Source: Paraconiothyrium sp. Pb-2020 (lineage: Eukaryota; Ascomycota; Dothideomycetes; Pleosporales; Didymosphaeriaceae). From it: a DNA stretch of 64,000 nt. The stretch is from positions 3,782,001 to 3,846,000 of the forward strand of contig JAJUBI010000006.1 of the NCBI GenBank assembly GCA_022419385.1. Reading direction: 5' to 3'. The position numbers were made by a program, and so were the translations under genes. Below are positions 46,894-58,478 of this stretch, in pieces. The notes below the pieces were generated by a model. That model was not told where the DNA came from, made no database searches, and saw only the letters and a program-made list of their open reading frames with translations. Each line of letters begins with the position of its first letter. The stretch's first letter is position 1.

Positions 46894-49129
46894 TCAACTG
46901 TACACTCCTGGTGCCCAACTCCTTCGACTCTCCGCGTCATCCCTCCCTTGGAAGAAAATATCCACTCGATTGGGTTCCCCATTCTTTCCCTCACGGTAAT
47001 CATAACGTATCCTCTTCCACAGCAACTTGGGATGATTCTTAATCTCTTCACCGCTCAAGTTCATTCCCGTCTTGCCCGGTATACGGTCCATGACCGGCTT
47101 CAACAACATAGCCATGCTCATAAAGCTTTCATCCCTCACAACCGACTTGTTGCCGAACGCCAAAAGACAGACGAGCGCCGCAAACTGGATGAGACAGATG
47201 CCGCCTAGCAGACCAAGAACGTAGGGCCAGTCGACGTTCAGCTGTTGGCCTTGCGTCGGCACCGCGTTCTGGTTTGCGACTTCGTAGCGGATGCCGTGGT
47301 CGTCAAACGCAGCTATCGAGCCGATCGTGTACCGCGCCAACAGCTCCTCCACGTCATCCTTTGTTACAATCTTGTTGGGACTCCACTTGCTACCGCGCAG
47401 ATAGCTCCTGATCTGCCTGTCGGTGTAGTCTGCTGGGAACCAGCCCGTCCACGCGATGGATCCAGCTGCGATTCTAGCAAACTCATCCGTGCCATGAAGA
47501 TGTTTCTTGTCCTCGTCGGAAAGGTCTTTGAACTCGGGAGAGTCGCCTTCGACTTCGGAAACGGTGGAGTTGCACAGGAATAGCGAGGATGCGGAAATCG
47601 TCTTTTTGTTTGCTGTAGCTTCTTGGTAGATTGTCAGATTTGTGCAACGAGGGCCGCAGCCTTCCCACGTCGAACCTATCCAGTTGAGGCAGCCGCCGTT
47701 GGTGTACTCAGGGAGCCAGTACATGTCCCAGTCCTTTCCATCTTCCTGTTTACGGGTTAGCATACCCCTGTATAGAAACATACGAATTGCAGGAAGTGTA
47801 TTACCTTGCCCATGATATACTGGTAGTCGGTGTCGTTGACGTTATCTGTCCACTCTGGCTTGCCCCGAATCTCCAGCTGTTTGCACGATGCGGTCGCCCG
47901 AATCTTCCTCCCTGAGACAATGTAGTTCTCGAATTGGTGCGCCGGATTCCGATTATAGAATCGGTATTCATATACATTCGTGCCATTATCGTGGTATAGA
48001 GGCGTCCCTGGAAGGCTTGACAGGTCTGTCTGAGACTCCGAATTCAGCGGAAACTCCGGATACACACTTGATTCCATGCCACTGGATGAGGCCGCTTCCA
48101 TTGATGTAATGTTCGGCGACCATCCCTCATCACCTGTGTACAAGCTCCATGTCTGCATATTGGCAATAGTGACGTTACCGTAAGTCATGAGCGGAACCGC
48201 GTCCGACGGATCGACAGGCCAAAAGAGCGAGAGAGCCGCAACGAGCACTTGTGCGGCAACATTAATGACGACCCAGAGCGCACAAGCAATCCATGTAAAT
48301 CTGGTTCCGTCATCACCTGGAATTGTAAGCATAAGTCCAATAATGGGAGAGGTTCCAGTAATCGGAGACCAAACTTACGTGCCTCCCGAAACCAAGGTAG
48401 TTTGCTCAAGAACTTCACCTTCCGAATCCCAGGCAGCGAAATAACCATCAACTTTGCGACCTTGGTGAGCGTTTCCAAGCCCAGGATCAGATCGAACACC
48501 TCCAAGCTCACATATCGCCTAGCCAGCAGATACCACCGTAATATCACGGCGTACCTCTTCAGCGAACTCGCAAGGTTCAGACCGAGCCCGAGGGACAGAC
48601 CGAGCATGATGGCGTTGAAGTAGCGCACTTGTATCTTGCTCATAATGAGCGGCTTGGTGAAGCCCTCGTAGGCTTTCAAACACAGCCCGATGGCGACGCT
48701 GAAGCCTAGCGTGATCATGAATCGGTAGGCGCCTGTTTTTAATAGGAATTTGCGCGATTCGTGGTGGTCGTAATGCTTCGCAGATAGTAGGCTGCGTGTG
48801 TCGCTATCGAAGGTGCGCCCGGCGCCGAGGTAGCCATAATCGTCTTTGTACTGGATAGGCGACTCGGTATAGCCTGGGTGGAGAGGTTCGTCCAGTTGTT
48901 GCAGCGCTATATCGCTATCGGTATCATGGGTGCGGATTTCGGGTGGGTCATATGGTCTGTCGTAAGCGGTTGTTGCTGCGCTTGGTGGCGAGGTTGGTCG
49001 AGGCGGTTCAGATAGAGGACTATGTGCTGATGAAGATCTTCTGGGAGTTTCGGTGTTGGTTTGTATAGCGGGCGTTGCGTTGTTGTGATGTTCGTTGCCA
49101 TCTTGGGCCAACAAGGCTGAGTTGTCCAT
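46894..49129 (-). CDS. Multi-pass membrane protein of unknown function, 704 aa
   Basis: Three exons (introns 48317-48378 and 47746-47804) join in frame to 704 residues. The first about 125 residues are disordered and proline/serine-rich, facing the cytosol by inference. Hydrophobic segments include FMITLGFSVAIGLCL, FNAIMLGLSLGLGLNLASSL, TWIACALWVVINVAAQVLVA and, near residue 560, YVLGLLGGICLIQFAALVCL. Between the third and fourth lies a roughly 300-residue domain with several N-x-S/T sites and paired cysteines (NGGCLNWIG, GCGPRCTNLT), so it is probably extracytoplasmic and glycosylated. The short C-terminal tail is basic and polar. This architecture occurs in fungal surface proteins with no assigned role. 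I cannot name a family with confidence. Confidence 0.78.
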
Positions 49130-49300
49130 AGTCGTGCAGGGGAGCTAGCGATGTCGCGCAGCGAACGCAAATGAGATATCTTCTTCGTGACCGTCGCGCG
49201 CAAAGTCGAAGCTCTTATAGCTTGATCTATTCCCGTTTCATACCAAAGGATACGAATGCAGGAGCAGCATCAGGCGGTCAGGCTCCTCCAGAGAAACGCC

Positions 49301-49341
49301 CTGCTACAGACGTAAGCGCAGGAGGCGTTGGGAAGAGCCGG
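49301..49341 (+). repeat. Copy A of a diverged direct repeat
   Basis: About 41 bp beginning CTGCTACA and containing GCAGGAGGCGTTGGGAAGAG. It matches copy B at 49486-49526, 185 bp downstream, with a few substitutions. Similarity weakens on either side. Confidence 0.55.
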
Positions 49342-49485
49342 TCGTAGGAGTACTTCACTGCCGTAGCACGAATTGGACGGAGGCGTGTGTAGGGCTCGAA
49401 ACGTTTTCACCTCCTCCCGGCTGCGGCCTCTTACAGAGCGCACCAGAGGTAAAAACACGGCGTATAAGTTTCCTGGAGGGGGGAT

Positions 49486-49526
49486 CTGCTACAAAAGAAA
49501 TGCAGGAGGTGTTGCGAAGAGCCGGT
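49486..49526 (+). repeat. Copy B of a diverged direct repeat
   Basis: Partner of 49301-49341: begins CTGCTACA and contains GCAGGAGGTGTTGCGAAGAG. The pair suggests an old local duplication or remnants of a dispersed element. Confidence 0.55.
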
Positions 49527-51186
49527 TCGGAGGCAGCAATCCAATTGGGGTCCAAAAGAACGCGGTGTTAAGAGATGGCGCCGAACACAGTGCAACGACC
49601 TAGCCTCAACAATTACACGTCGTCGTGGCGAACAGTGTCAATATCTGGAATTCGCGGTGTGAACTGTCAGCAAGCTTTTGGATGGACGAGAGCGACAAGC
49701 AAGACTTTAGAAGTTGGTGATCATAGTCAGCAAGAAGGCAAATGGTTGTAAAGAACATGAAACCGACCATCACAATGGGAGGCCTAGAGTTGGAGGATCA
49801 GCATCTAGTAGGCTCCTTCGCTTTCGGTTGCAGATAATTTATGCTAAAGATATCTACTGATGGCGTAAACACTTTTCATCCCTACCCTCTATGGCGGAGT
49901 TCTTCATGGACGGCGTTCTTCTCGTCGTAGGATTCGTCCAGCAGGCCAAGCAGGCAATGTTGGCTGAGGACACTACACTATGTTAGGCTTAGCAGGGTGG
50001 GTCATCTGGGGGCCAGAGAGGTCGGCGAGGCTGGAGCCGCGTCTCTATCGGCCAGAATACGCCGGCACAGGCATGCATCGTGGTACCGTGAGAAAATGTG
50101 TTAGGTATGATCTTAGTAGCCATTTCTCTGTGGTAATGTAGTGAAGAGATAGATCCTAGCCCATTACGATCACAGTGTAGCCTATCAAAGATAAGCGCGT
50201 GGGGCGTCAATGTTAAAAGTTGTACGAATTGCAAGCGAACAGTAAGCGGACGAATGAGACAGGGTGGGTATGGAAGACGTCGTTCAAACAAGCTCCAGGA
50301 TTAGCGAGGGTCCTTTCCTGCAGTCATCCTTCGTCAGTACGCTCTATCTAAAAATTATCATGCATGTGAAGCGTCTGCAAGGCTGGCTCATCCCTCAAGA
50401 ACAGTGCCCAGGCTTGGTGACGGGACGCGGAGACAGCCCGAGAGCGGAGATTCGTCTGTCAACCCTAAAAGGCAGTACTTCCGATACCCCACTTCTGCGG
50501 CTATATCCGTCTATGCTGGTTTGTACTTTGTATGTTACCTTCTTGGAAGCCACCTGTCAGGGGAACCGTAGGAGCAGTTCACTGCGAGTGCCTCTGGTGC
50601 CTATTGCCTCCAACGACCGACTTTATTAAGCCCGGATTACGACCGTGATCGATCACAAGGCTGCAAAAGTCAGCGCTTCCTTTCGGTATCACGACACGAT
50701 CGGTGACACTTCTCTTCACTGGCGACAATCACACACGTAACCCATGCTGGAGGTGTCACGCAGATAAACGTTGCTATGTCTAGACGCTGCAGGCTCCAGG
50801 GAGTGCTCGCAAAGCTGCAAACACCACACCAATTGACGCACTCGTCGACGAGCACAACGTCAACACCCCGCATCAACACACCCATTCGAGAGAGTGCCGC
50901 CGTGCTATGTAAGCAACAACAACATGGTTCTTGTCGAAAGGGTGGGTACTCCATGATTTGTTGTCGTCTTTGGCTCATATACCTGCGCATTGCAGTCACC
51001 GGTTGACAGATGCTTGGGAAGGTGGAATCGCAACCTACAGGAGGCATCAGCCTTATAGAAGGTGGAACGTATGCCCCCGTCTCTTCTCCTTTCTCCGTTC
51101 GTTGTATCTCTTGCATTGACCAAACGTCGCCTCTATCCACGTTATCACCTCCAGCACCGATCATCAATTGATCTTGGTACGCAGCC

Positions 51187-53060
51187 ATGCTTGCTGTTAC
51201 TCTTGTTGTCGCTTCCCTCGTGACATACCTTCTATACTCTCTATGGCGTCTTGTGTATAACGTATACTTCCATCCTCTGGCCAAGTTTCCTGGCCCTTGG
51301 TGGGCTGGTGCGACGTCGTACGTGGAAGCCTACTTTGACGCCGTTAAAGGTGGCCGTTACTTTGAGAAGATTGAAGCTATGCATGCGCATTATGGTAGGT
51401 GGATGTACTGTGGGCATAACGGAGGTTCACTGCTGACGGTGGTAGGACCCATCGTGAGAGTCACACCGACAGAGTTATCGATCCGTGATGCAGAATTTTA
51501 CGAGCAAATCTATGGCAGCATGAGTAAGTCGCCCTAGTGATGCGGCGCTTTACTAAAGCTAAAGCGTCCATCTCTTCTGACCTACCACTTCTTGGGTGAC
51601 CCACGGTATTGCCTTGGTTTGGACGCATCGAAGGCTGTCACTGACAAGTCATTGTGGAATGTAGACGCTCGTCGCGATATCGATAGTGCCTTTGCCAGAA
51701 CGACAGCGGCTCCTACGTCGGTCATCGCTACGACTAAGCACGATCACCATCGAGCTCGCCGTAATCCGCTCCTAAGTTTCTTCTCGAAGCAAGCCATCAC
51801 AAGACTGGAGCCTTTCATCTGGTCCAGGGTCAATCTCCTTGTCAAGAAGCTCAAGCAAGCGCATGAGGTCGGGCAGGTGGTTGAGGCTGTTGATGCATAT
51901 GGGGCCCTAACAACAGATGTTATCAGTTACTATGCTTATGGCGAAACATTCGACTACCTGGGAAGAGACACCGATCTTAAGTTCAGGAACGACTACATGC
52001 ATGCCATTAGCGGTTTAGCCTTCGCGACACCAATTATGATACACTTCCCGCTCGTGGCAGACTGCATGCGGCGTCTGCCAGAGTGGCTTCTGATAAAGAT
52101 GAATCCTGGCATGAAAAGTGTCAATGACCTTCGCCGATGGTGTTCTGCGAACGCCAGGATGGTTCTCCAAGCTGCTTCGTCCGGTGTGAAAAGAGATTCG
52201 GTGAAACCGAACACTATTTTCGAAGCCCTGCTGAGCGATGATTTGCCCCCCAAGGAGAAGACTTTGGAACGTATGACTGATGAAAGCTTCGTGATTATCG
52301 GTGCAGGCCTGGAAACCACATCGCGATATCTGACAAATATCACGACCCATCTCTTGCTGAATCCGAATTGCCTAGCTAGACTCCGAGCTGAAATCAAAGT
52401 GGCGATGCCATCACCGGGCGATTGTCCGCCTAGTATTGTCTTAGAGAATCTTCCGTACCTGGCAAGTATTGATCATATCGAGACGACTTAATGTAGACTG
52501 ACCTCAATTGCCAAGTCTGCCGTTGTCCTCGAAGGACTTCGTCGTGAGACAATATTCTCGAATCGGTTTACAAGACAACCAGTTGAACCGCTACCATATA
52601 AGGACTTTGTGATCCCGGCCGGTGTAAGTGTTCACCTGTCCATAACTTGTCCTACACTAAACAGTAGCTTAGACCAACGTCGGCTGCGCACCGTATGTTC
52701 AGAATCACATTGCCGACGTCTTTCCCGAGCCTGAGAGATTCAGGCCGGAGCGTTGGCTCGAGGCGCGCGAGCAAGGCGTGAATCTGCCCAAATACCTGGC
52801 GACTTTCGTAAAAGGTGGCCGCATGTGTCTCGGCATCAAGTAAGCTTCTTTCGGGTGATGACAGTACGCATCAATAACCATCACGTAGCCTCGCTCACGC
52901 CGAGCTGCATATGACGATCGCAGCGATCTTCCGGAACTTCGAGATGGAGCTTGTTGACTCTGGACTTGAAGATATCACCATGACGCGTGGGTATAGCTTT
53001 GGCTTCACTGAGAACTACGGGTGGGGTGTCAAAGTCAGAATCACGAAAGTCTTGGAGTAG
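51187..53060 (+). CDS. Cytochrome P450 monooxygenase
   Basis: Membrane-anchored (ER) haem monooxygenase, probably in secondary or xenobiotic metabolism. Six exons (introns 51395-51445, 51524-51664, 52462-52515, 52624-52672 and 52840-52888) give 509 residues in one frame. An N-terminal hydrophobic anchor precedes the proline-rich hinge FHPLAKFPGPWW. The I-helix motif AGLETT is at 309-314, the ExxR pair is E367/R370 in LEGLRRE, and PERFRPERW is the PERF region. The haem loop FVKGGRMCLG supplies the thiolate Cys449. The third intron starts GCAAGT, a GC-AG intron. With a GT donor the frame breaks, and with GC the protein reads LPYLSAVVLEGLR as expected. The long second intron is needed to skip a stop and yields the standard HDHHRARRNPL context. 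Neighbouring genes suggest catabolic or accessory metabolism. Confidence 0.9.
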
Positions 53061-53623
53061 TTTCTGGAACATACCGACAGGTTTTTTCGTGATTCTTTGG
53101 AGTTGAGGCTTGCGTTGTTTTGCTGTTGTAGCTATCTTGTGGTCCTTCTTCGGGTGGTGGGGCTCATGTCGGTCGTTGTCTTGTCTGGTGGCAAATTCTC
53201 CGTCACGGTGATGAATCTATCTTACATTCTTGGATTTCCCGTTCGCATCGTCGTTGTAGTCGTGAATCTTGAACACGATGTTCGCTCCGCGCAGCGCGGT
53301 CAAGTCAGGAAAAGACTGCGGTGCAACAACAGATAGATCAAGCGGTTTGTAAACGCTTCTTGACGCAAATGATCGTCGTGGTCTTTGAAGTAGCCTATAA
53401 GGGGCGCGATGACTAGAAGAGAAGAGGCTACGCAAAAGGAGCGGTGGGATGAGATGAATGAGGGGGCTTACGCTTGGCAAGTTGTCGTAGGATAGGGCTC
53501 ATTAGTAGGCTCCAATCAGAAGAGTCTTCATCACGATGCACTTTGTCATACGCCTCATGATAATATTGACGCTCATATTCCACCCGGGCAATACCCGACC
53601 TCCTATGTGCCCCCAGGGTATCT
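53061..53623. other. Convergent intergenic, 0.56 kb
   Basis: 3' flanks of the P450 and the oxoprolinase. A - strand frame at 53217-53480 begins with TTG and has no domain, so it is not called. Confidence 0.45.
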
Positions 53624-56600
53624 TCAGTTCGCTTGAGCCTGAGCATCAGCGTAGGCCGTAACGCTACCGACCGCGCGTGGATAGGGTATCTTCTGTGCAC
53701 CATGAACTTTAAGACCTTGAGTCGCTCCAGCAGGTCCGAATCCTCCACCGCCTGGCGTGTAGATGACACAACGATCACCAGTATCCATCGCAACCATATT
53801 CTTTGGTCCAAGGTTGATCCATCGATCGCTGCCATCCGGCCTCTTCTTGACCCAATAGTTCGCACCTCTCCCACCATTTTCACCGCCCTTCATGCCGTAC
53901 GGCTCCGTGACACGTCGTTCCGTGATGACACTGAATTTCAACGGGGCTCGGCATTCCATGTCGCGAATCACCCCATTACCACCCTTGTGCATGCCGTTCC
54001 CACCACTACCTTCGCGGATGCTGAACTCGCGCAAGATGACAGGATATCTCTTCTCGAGAGACTCGGGGTCAGTAATGCGGGTGTTAGTCATGTGCGTATG
54101 GACGCCACTAGCTCCGTCTGCCACAACAGTCGCGCCGGAACCACCACATATGGTCTCTCCAAATGCGTAGGCATGCCCAGCAAGCTTATTACCGTTCGAG
54201 TCTTTGCCTCCTTCGCCAAAGAATCCCAGACAATTCATGCAGCCTTGAGATGCCCCAGCTACCTCGAACGCCTTCATAATAACGTCTACTACACGTTGTG
54301 ACGTGTTTGTATTTCCAGCACAGACAGCCGGACCAGCCGATGGGTTGAGGAAGCAGCCTTCGGGTAGAATCACTTTCGTCGGTGCAAGGCAGCCTTGATT
54401 CATTGGAATTTCGAGTCCAATCAGTAGCCGCAGGGAATACAGTAGCGCGGAGTGGGTTATCGCAGGCGGTGCATTCATGTTGCCATACAGTTCGCAGCTA
54501 GTGCCAGTGAAGTCGAAGGTCGCGCTGCCGTCATCCTCGATGGTGACCTTGAGTTTCATGAAGGAGCCGTTGTCCATGGAATCTTCGGAAAGCAGGGTAT
54601 TGCCACGCGCTTCCAGCGTCTGCTTCAGGAATGCGCGCACCGCAACCTCAGCGTTCTGTTGGATCGCAGCCATGTACAATTGCACGACTTGTTGAGAGTA
54701 CTCCTCCATAAGTGCCTGGACTAGAGACGAGCCTTTGTTGTTAGCAGCGACTTGGGCTTTCAGATCTGACAGATTATCTCCGAGTCGTCGACTACCGTTG
54801 CAGCCAGGATACTCCCCTGGCGCAAGCAGGATTTTGGTGATCCCCTCTTCGTCGAATTGCCCATCTCGAATGAGTCTGAAGGACTTGATAGCTGCACCTT
54901 CTTGCCACAGCTCTGTGGAATTGGGAGGCATGGACGTCCCACCCAGCCCACCGATGTCGGTATGATGACCCCTTGATGCAACGTAGAAGAGAATGTCTTT
55001 GCCTGTGCGGTCAAAGATTGGTGAGATAACAGTGATATCGGGTAGATGAGTGCCTCCAGCCTCAGGATGATTGCTGACGAGTACGTCACCTGGTTGCAAA
55101 TCTCCCTTTCGTTGCTCATGCTGATAGCGCACTGCATAGCTCATAGAACCCAGATGAACGGGTACATGGGGCGCATTAGCAACAAGACCGGCATCTGGCC
55201 CAAAGATGGCGCAAGAGAAATCGAGTCGTTCCTTGATGTTGAGTGAAACCGATGTGTTCTGCAGAGCGCGGCCCATTTGTTCTGCAATACTCATGAATCG
55301 GTGACCGAAAACACTGAGACTAGCCGGATCGATGACAGTGTCTGATAACGTTTGTTTTGAAAGTGAGGAGCTGACCTCGATAACAACTTGGGAGGATAGG
55401 ATCTTTGCAGTTGCTTCTGGTACGATCACCAAGGTCTGGGTAGAATCAAGGATGATTGCAGGACCTTGAATGAGAGTGCCGGGCGCCAAGGCGTCCAAGA
55501 TGTACACCGGGGTATCTTTACTTCCATGGCCTTTGAAGTAGACAGGTCGTGTAGCGTCTGCCTTGCCGCTAGCCTGAGAAATGTCGAAGGATTCCACCTC
55601 TTGTGATAGCCGAGTGGTATCGTTGCCCGTTGTCTTCCCCTTGCCGATGCCTCGGACACGTATGTCCTCGATTAGAATGCAACGCTCCTCGGGGAAATTG
55701 AAGTTGAACTCCTGTAAATGTCGCTTCAAAAACTCTGATTTGAAGTCACCTTCCGGTGCCGCAAGAATCATCATGGACGTCTCAGTGCCTTGGTAGCGCA
55801 TGTTCAGATAGTGCTCGAACTCAATGCTTGACTGTTCGATGCCTTGATCTTTGATACTGTTCTGGACTTGGTCACGAAGCTCCTCGAAGATGGATGAGTA
55901 GACTCCCTGGGCATCTGATGAATAGACCAGGCTCTGTGGCCGTTGGGCCTCTTGCACAACATCTGCAAGGGCCATTCCGTATGCCGAAAGAATACTAGAG
56001 TACTTGTGGATCTTTATGGTTGAGATCCCAAGCTTGGCAGCAATCTCGCAAGCATGCTACAGTAACAATCAGCGAAGCTCTTTAGTACGGATGATAGGGA
56101 TACTCACCTGGCCTCCCGCACCCCCGAAGCTACTCAGATGGTGGCGACTGAGCAAATGACCCTTGGCTTCGGTAAGTGCGCGAATCGGTCGGCACATGGC
56201 TTCATTAGCAACGTCAAGAAATCCACATGCAACCTCTTCCGGAGAAAGATTGCGCCCGGTCTCCACATTAATATCTTTTGTGAGAGCCTCGAACTTCTGA
56301 CGAACAATGACCTCATCGAGCGGTTCATTTTCGTTGGGTCCGAATATCTTAGGGAATGTTTCAGGAACAAGACGGCCGAGGAAGAGATTCGCATCGGTCA
56401 CTGTAAGAGGGCCGCCTTTTCGATAAGAAGCAGGCCCGGGATGAGACGATGCACTCTCAGGACCGACGGTAAAAAGGCCATTACGCCAAGCCAATATTGA
56501 ACCTCCACCAGCTGCCACAGTATTGATGTCAAGCTGAGGCGATTGTATCGTGACACCAGCGGTTGTCGTTTCAAAAACATGGTCAAAGTTTCCACCAAAG

Positions 56601-57789
56601 CGAGAAACGTCTGTGGACGTGCCGCCCATATCGAATCCAATGATCGGCACGTTCGTAGCTGGGTCGAAAGAGGTTCTTGCGTATCCGACGACGCCACCTA
56701 GCCAGATCAGTCAAATAAATCTTTCTCGTTGTACAGCCCAGGGACAAGAAAGAAGACTTACCAGCTGGACCACTTAGAATGCCCCTTAAACCGCTAAACC
56801 GGTTATGCCTAACGAGCCCACCGTCGGATTGCATGAACTCGCAGCGAACATCGTCAAGGTGACCGCCCTCGAATCCTTTCTGGAAACCAGCTAAGTACTT
56901 CTTGATCTCAGGTGTCAGATACGCATCAGCAGTGGCTGAGCTTCCGCGGGGAACCATCTTGATCATATTGGCTGCAACTTGCGAAGACAATGACACGTGT
57001 GTGAAGCCTGCCTTGAGAGCCAGTTCTCCTGCTCGTGCTTCATGGTGCGGATAAGCGTACGAGTGTGTGAAGCAGACGGCGATAGTTTCGATGCCCTTGT
57101 CTCTGATGCTTTGCAAGGTTTGCAGAACCGCAGCTTCGTCCAAAGGCTTCAGGATTCGGATGAGCTGGCCGTTCGTTCCTTTTTCGAGTTCGCCAGGGAT
57201 GACATCTTGAGGTGCAAATTGACCATCAACATCCTCGTCAAAGCCTTCGATAGTGACCCGCTCATCCACTTCGCACACTTCCGAATATAGGACCTAGATG
57301 GTGAGATTGTCAGATCAACGTGTAAAGCATATTTGATCAGGTGACTTACTTCTGGTTTTGAGATGTTGAGATCGAATAGTCGTGGCCGAGATTGATAGCC
57401 GATTTCGATGAGATCTCTGAATCCTTTCGTGACCAAGAAAGCGTGCCTAGTACCCTTCCGCTCTAATAAGGCATTGGTAGCGACAGTTGTCCCCATGCGA
57501 ATGCTATCGATGCTGCCCTTTGGAAGGGGCACTCCTCTTGGGATGTCTTTCCCCAAATACTCATTCAGGATGCGACGGATGCCTACACTCATGAGTAAAT
57601 GCTAATTTGTGTTGCTACCAGGAGCATACCTTCTGTTGGTGCATCATCATAATTCCCAGGGTCAACGGACAGCAGCTTGAAGACCACGTCAGATTGGCCA
57701 GGCGCAGTAGCCCAGATGTCTGTGAAAGTACCGCCACGGTCGATGGCTATCTTGATGCCCGAGACAGCCTCAACCGGCATTGATCCCAT
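53624..57789 (-). CDS. 5-oxoprolinase (fused hydantoinase A/B type)
   Basis: ATP-dependent hydrolase opening 5-oxo-L-proline to glutamate (gamma-glutamyl cycle) or a related cyclic amide. Cytosolic. Five exons (introns 57583-57629, 57294-57349, 56698-56761 and 56057-56107) close into 1315 residues, the normal eukaryotic fused length. The HyuA half has the N-terminal nucleotide motif DRGGTFTD (17-24) and the second phosphate-binding motif GFDMGGTSTD (about 329-338), plus SGPAGGVVGYA across an intron and SSFGGAGGQHACEIA. The HyuB half starts near residue 760 (SVFGHRFMSIAEQMG) and carries HPEAGGTHLPDITVISP, GHHTDIGG, GNTNTSQRV and the glycine-rich C-terminus TPGGGGFG. The start at 57789 (MGSM) could instead be the next ATG nine bases on. 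Divergent transporter and nearby regulator suggest a catabolic unit. Confidence 0.93.
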
Positions 57790-58478
57790 CTTGAATCGTG
57801 CGTGAGAAAGGGACTGAGCTGACCCTAGCAACTTCTAACGCTGACATATATACCTCTAGCATTTGAAGTGGACATCTCGCAACACCTCGGAGCCATCTCG
57901 ACGGCCGAATTCGGATGGTCCACACGACGGGTTCGCGATAGGGAAGCATCGCGGGCAAGGAAGGTCGACACGATGGGAGACTAACTTGACTCGTGCATCT
58001 GCCTTTGCCGATCTCTTGGCGTGTGGGGAAGTCGCGTTAGATTACGCGCCGGCGGTGCCGACAGACCCCAAAGAGGCGACGTGAACAGTCCTCCTATCGC
58101 GACCATGCCGACAAAACTGGACGAACATCTAGGCACGAGTCACGTCACGTGTCGTCGTATCGACCTGCTTCCTTTGCTGATAACGCGCACGGTTCTTCTA
58201 AGCTTCTGCCCGCTTTTCCCGATCTTTTAGGCCATGGTTATCAAGACATCGGACGCCAGGAGCCTGGTTCATGGCTAGTACTGATAGGGCCCGGATATCT
58301 ATTATCGTCCGGGGTTAAGCTGGGGTCCTGTATCAACAATTGCATCCCAGGTAGGCGGGTGACAAGATATAAATCCTTACCACTGCTCTACCTTTTGTTT
58401 CACGCAACTATCGTTCACTTTGCAGCTTCCTATCTATCTTTGATCAGCAGATCTCGTTTCTTCTTGTCTTTGCCCCTC
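57790..58478. promoter_or_regulatory. Divergent promoter of oxoprolinase and MFS transporter with clustered GATA sites
   Basis: This 689-bp shared promoter holds four HGATAR sites within 130 bp: TGATAA at 58178-58183 (+), TGATAA on the - strand at 58238-58243, TGATAG at 58282-58287 (+) and CGATAA on the - strand at 58302-58307. Such clusters are the binding sites of AreA-type nitrogen regulators in fungi. An inverted CGG-N14-CCG at 58292-58311 and a CGG/CCG cluster near 58050 could be Zn2Cys6 sites. A GATATAAATC TATA-like element lies near 58367, upstream of the transporter. Confidence 0.55.

Larger units (their letters stand above)
49130..51186. other. Intergenic, 2.06 kb, divergent promoters
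   Basis: Upstream region of the membrane protein and of the P450. It contains a diverged two-copy repeat near 49.3-49.5 kb, listed separately. Remaining open frames are short. No transposon ends or RNA genes are recognised. Confidence 0.45.

Noticed and set aside
51187..51537. P450 as a pseudogene truncated at 116 residues
   Set aside because: Two introns (51395-51445, 51524-51664) remove the stop and restore the complete family pattern.
53217..53480. 87-aa - frame with a mitochondrial-looking N-terminus
   Set aside because: Begins with TTG, has no domain and lies within convergent 3' flanks.
53633..54301. 222-aa + frame over the end of the oxoprolinase
   Set aside because: Antisense shadow. 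The oxoprolinase C-terminus is clearly the coding sequence.
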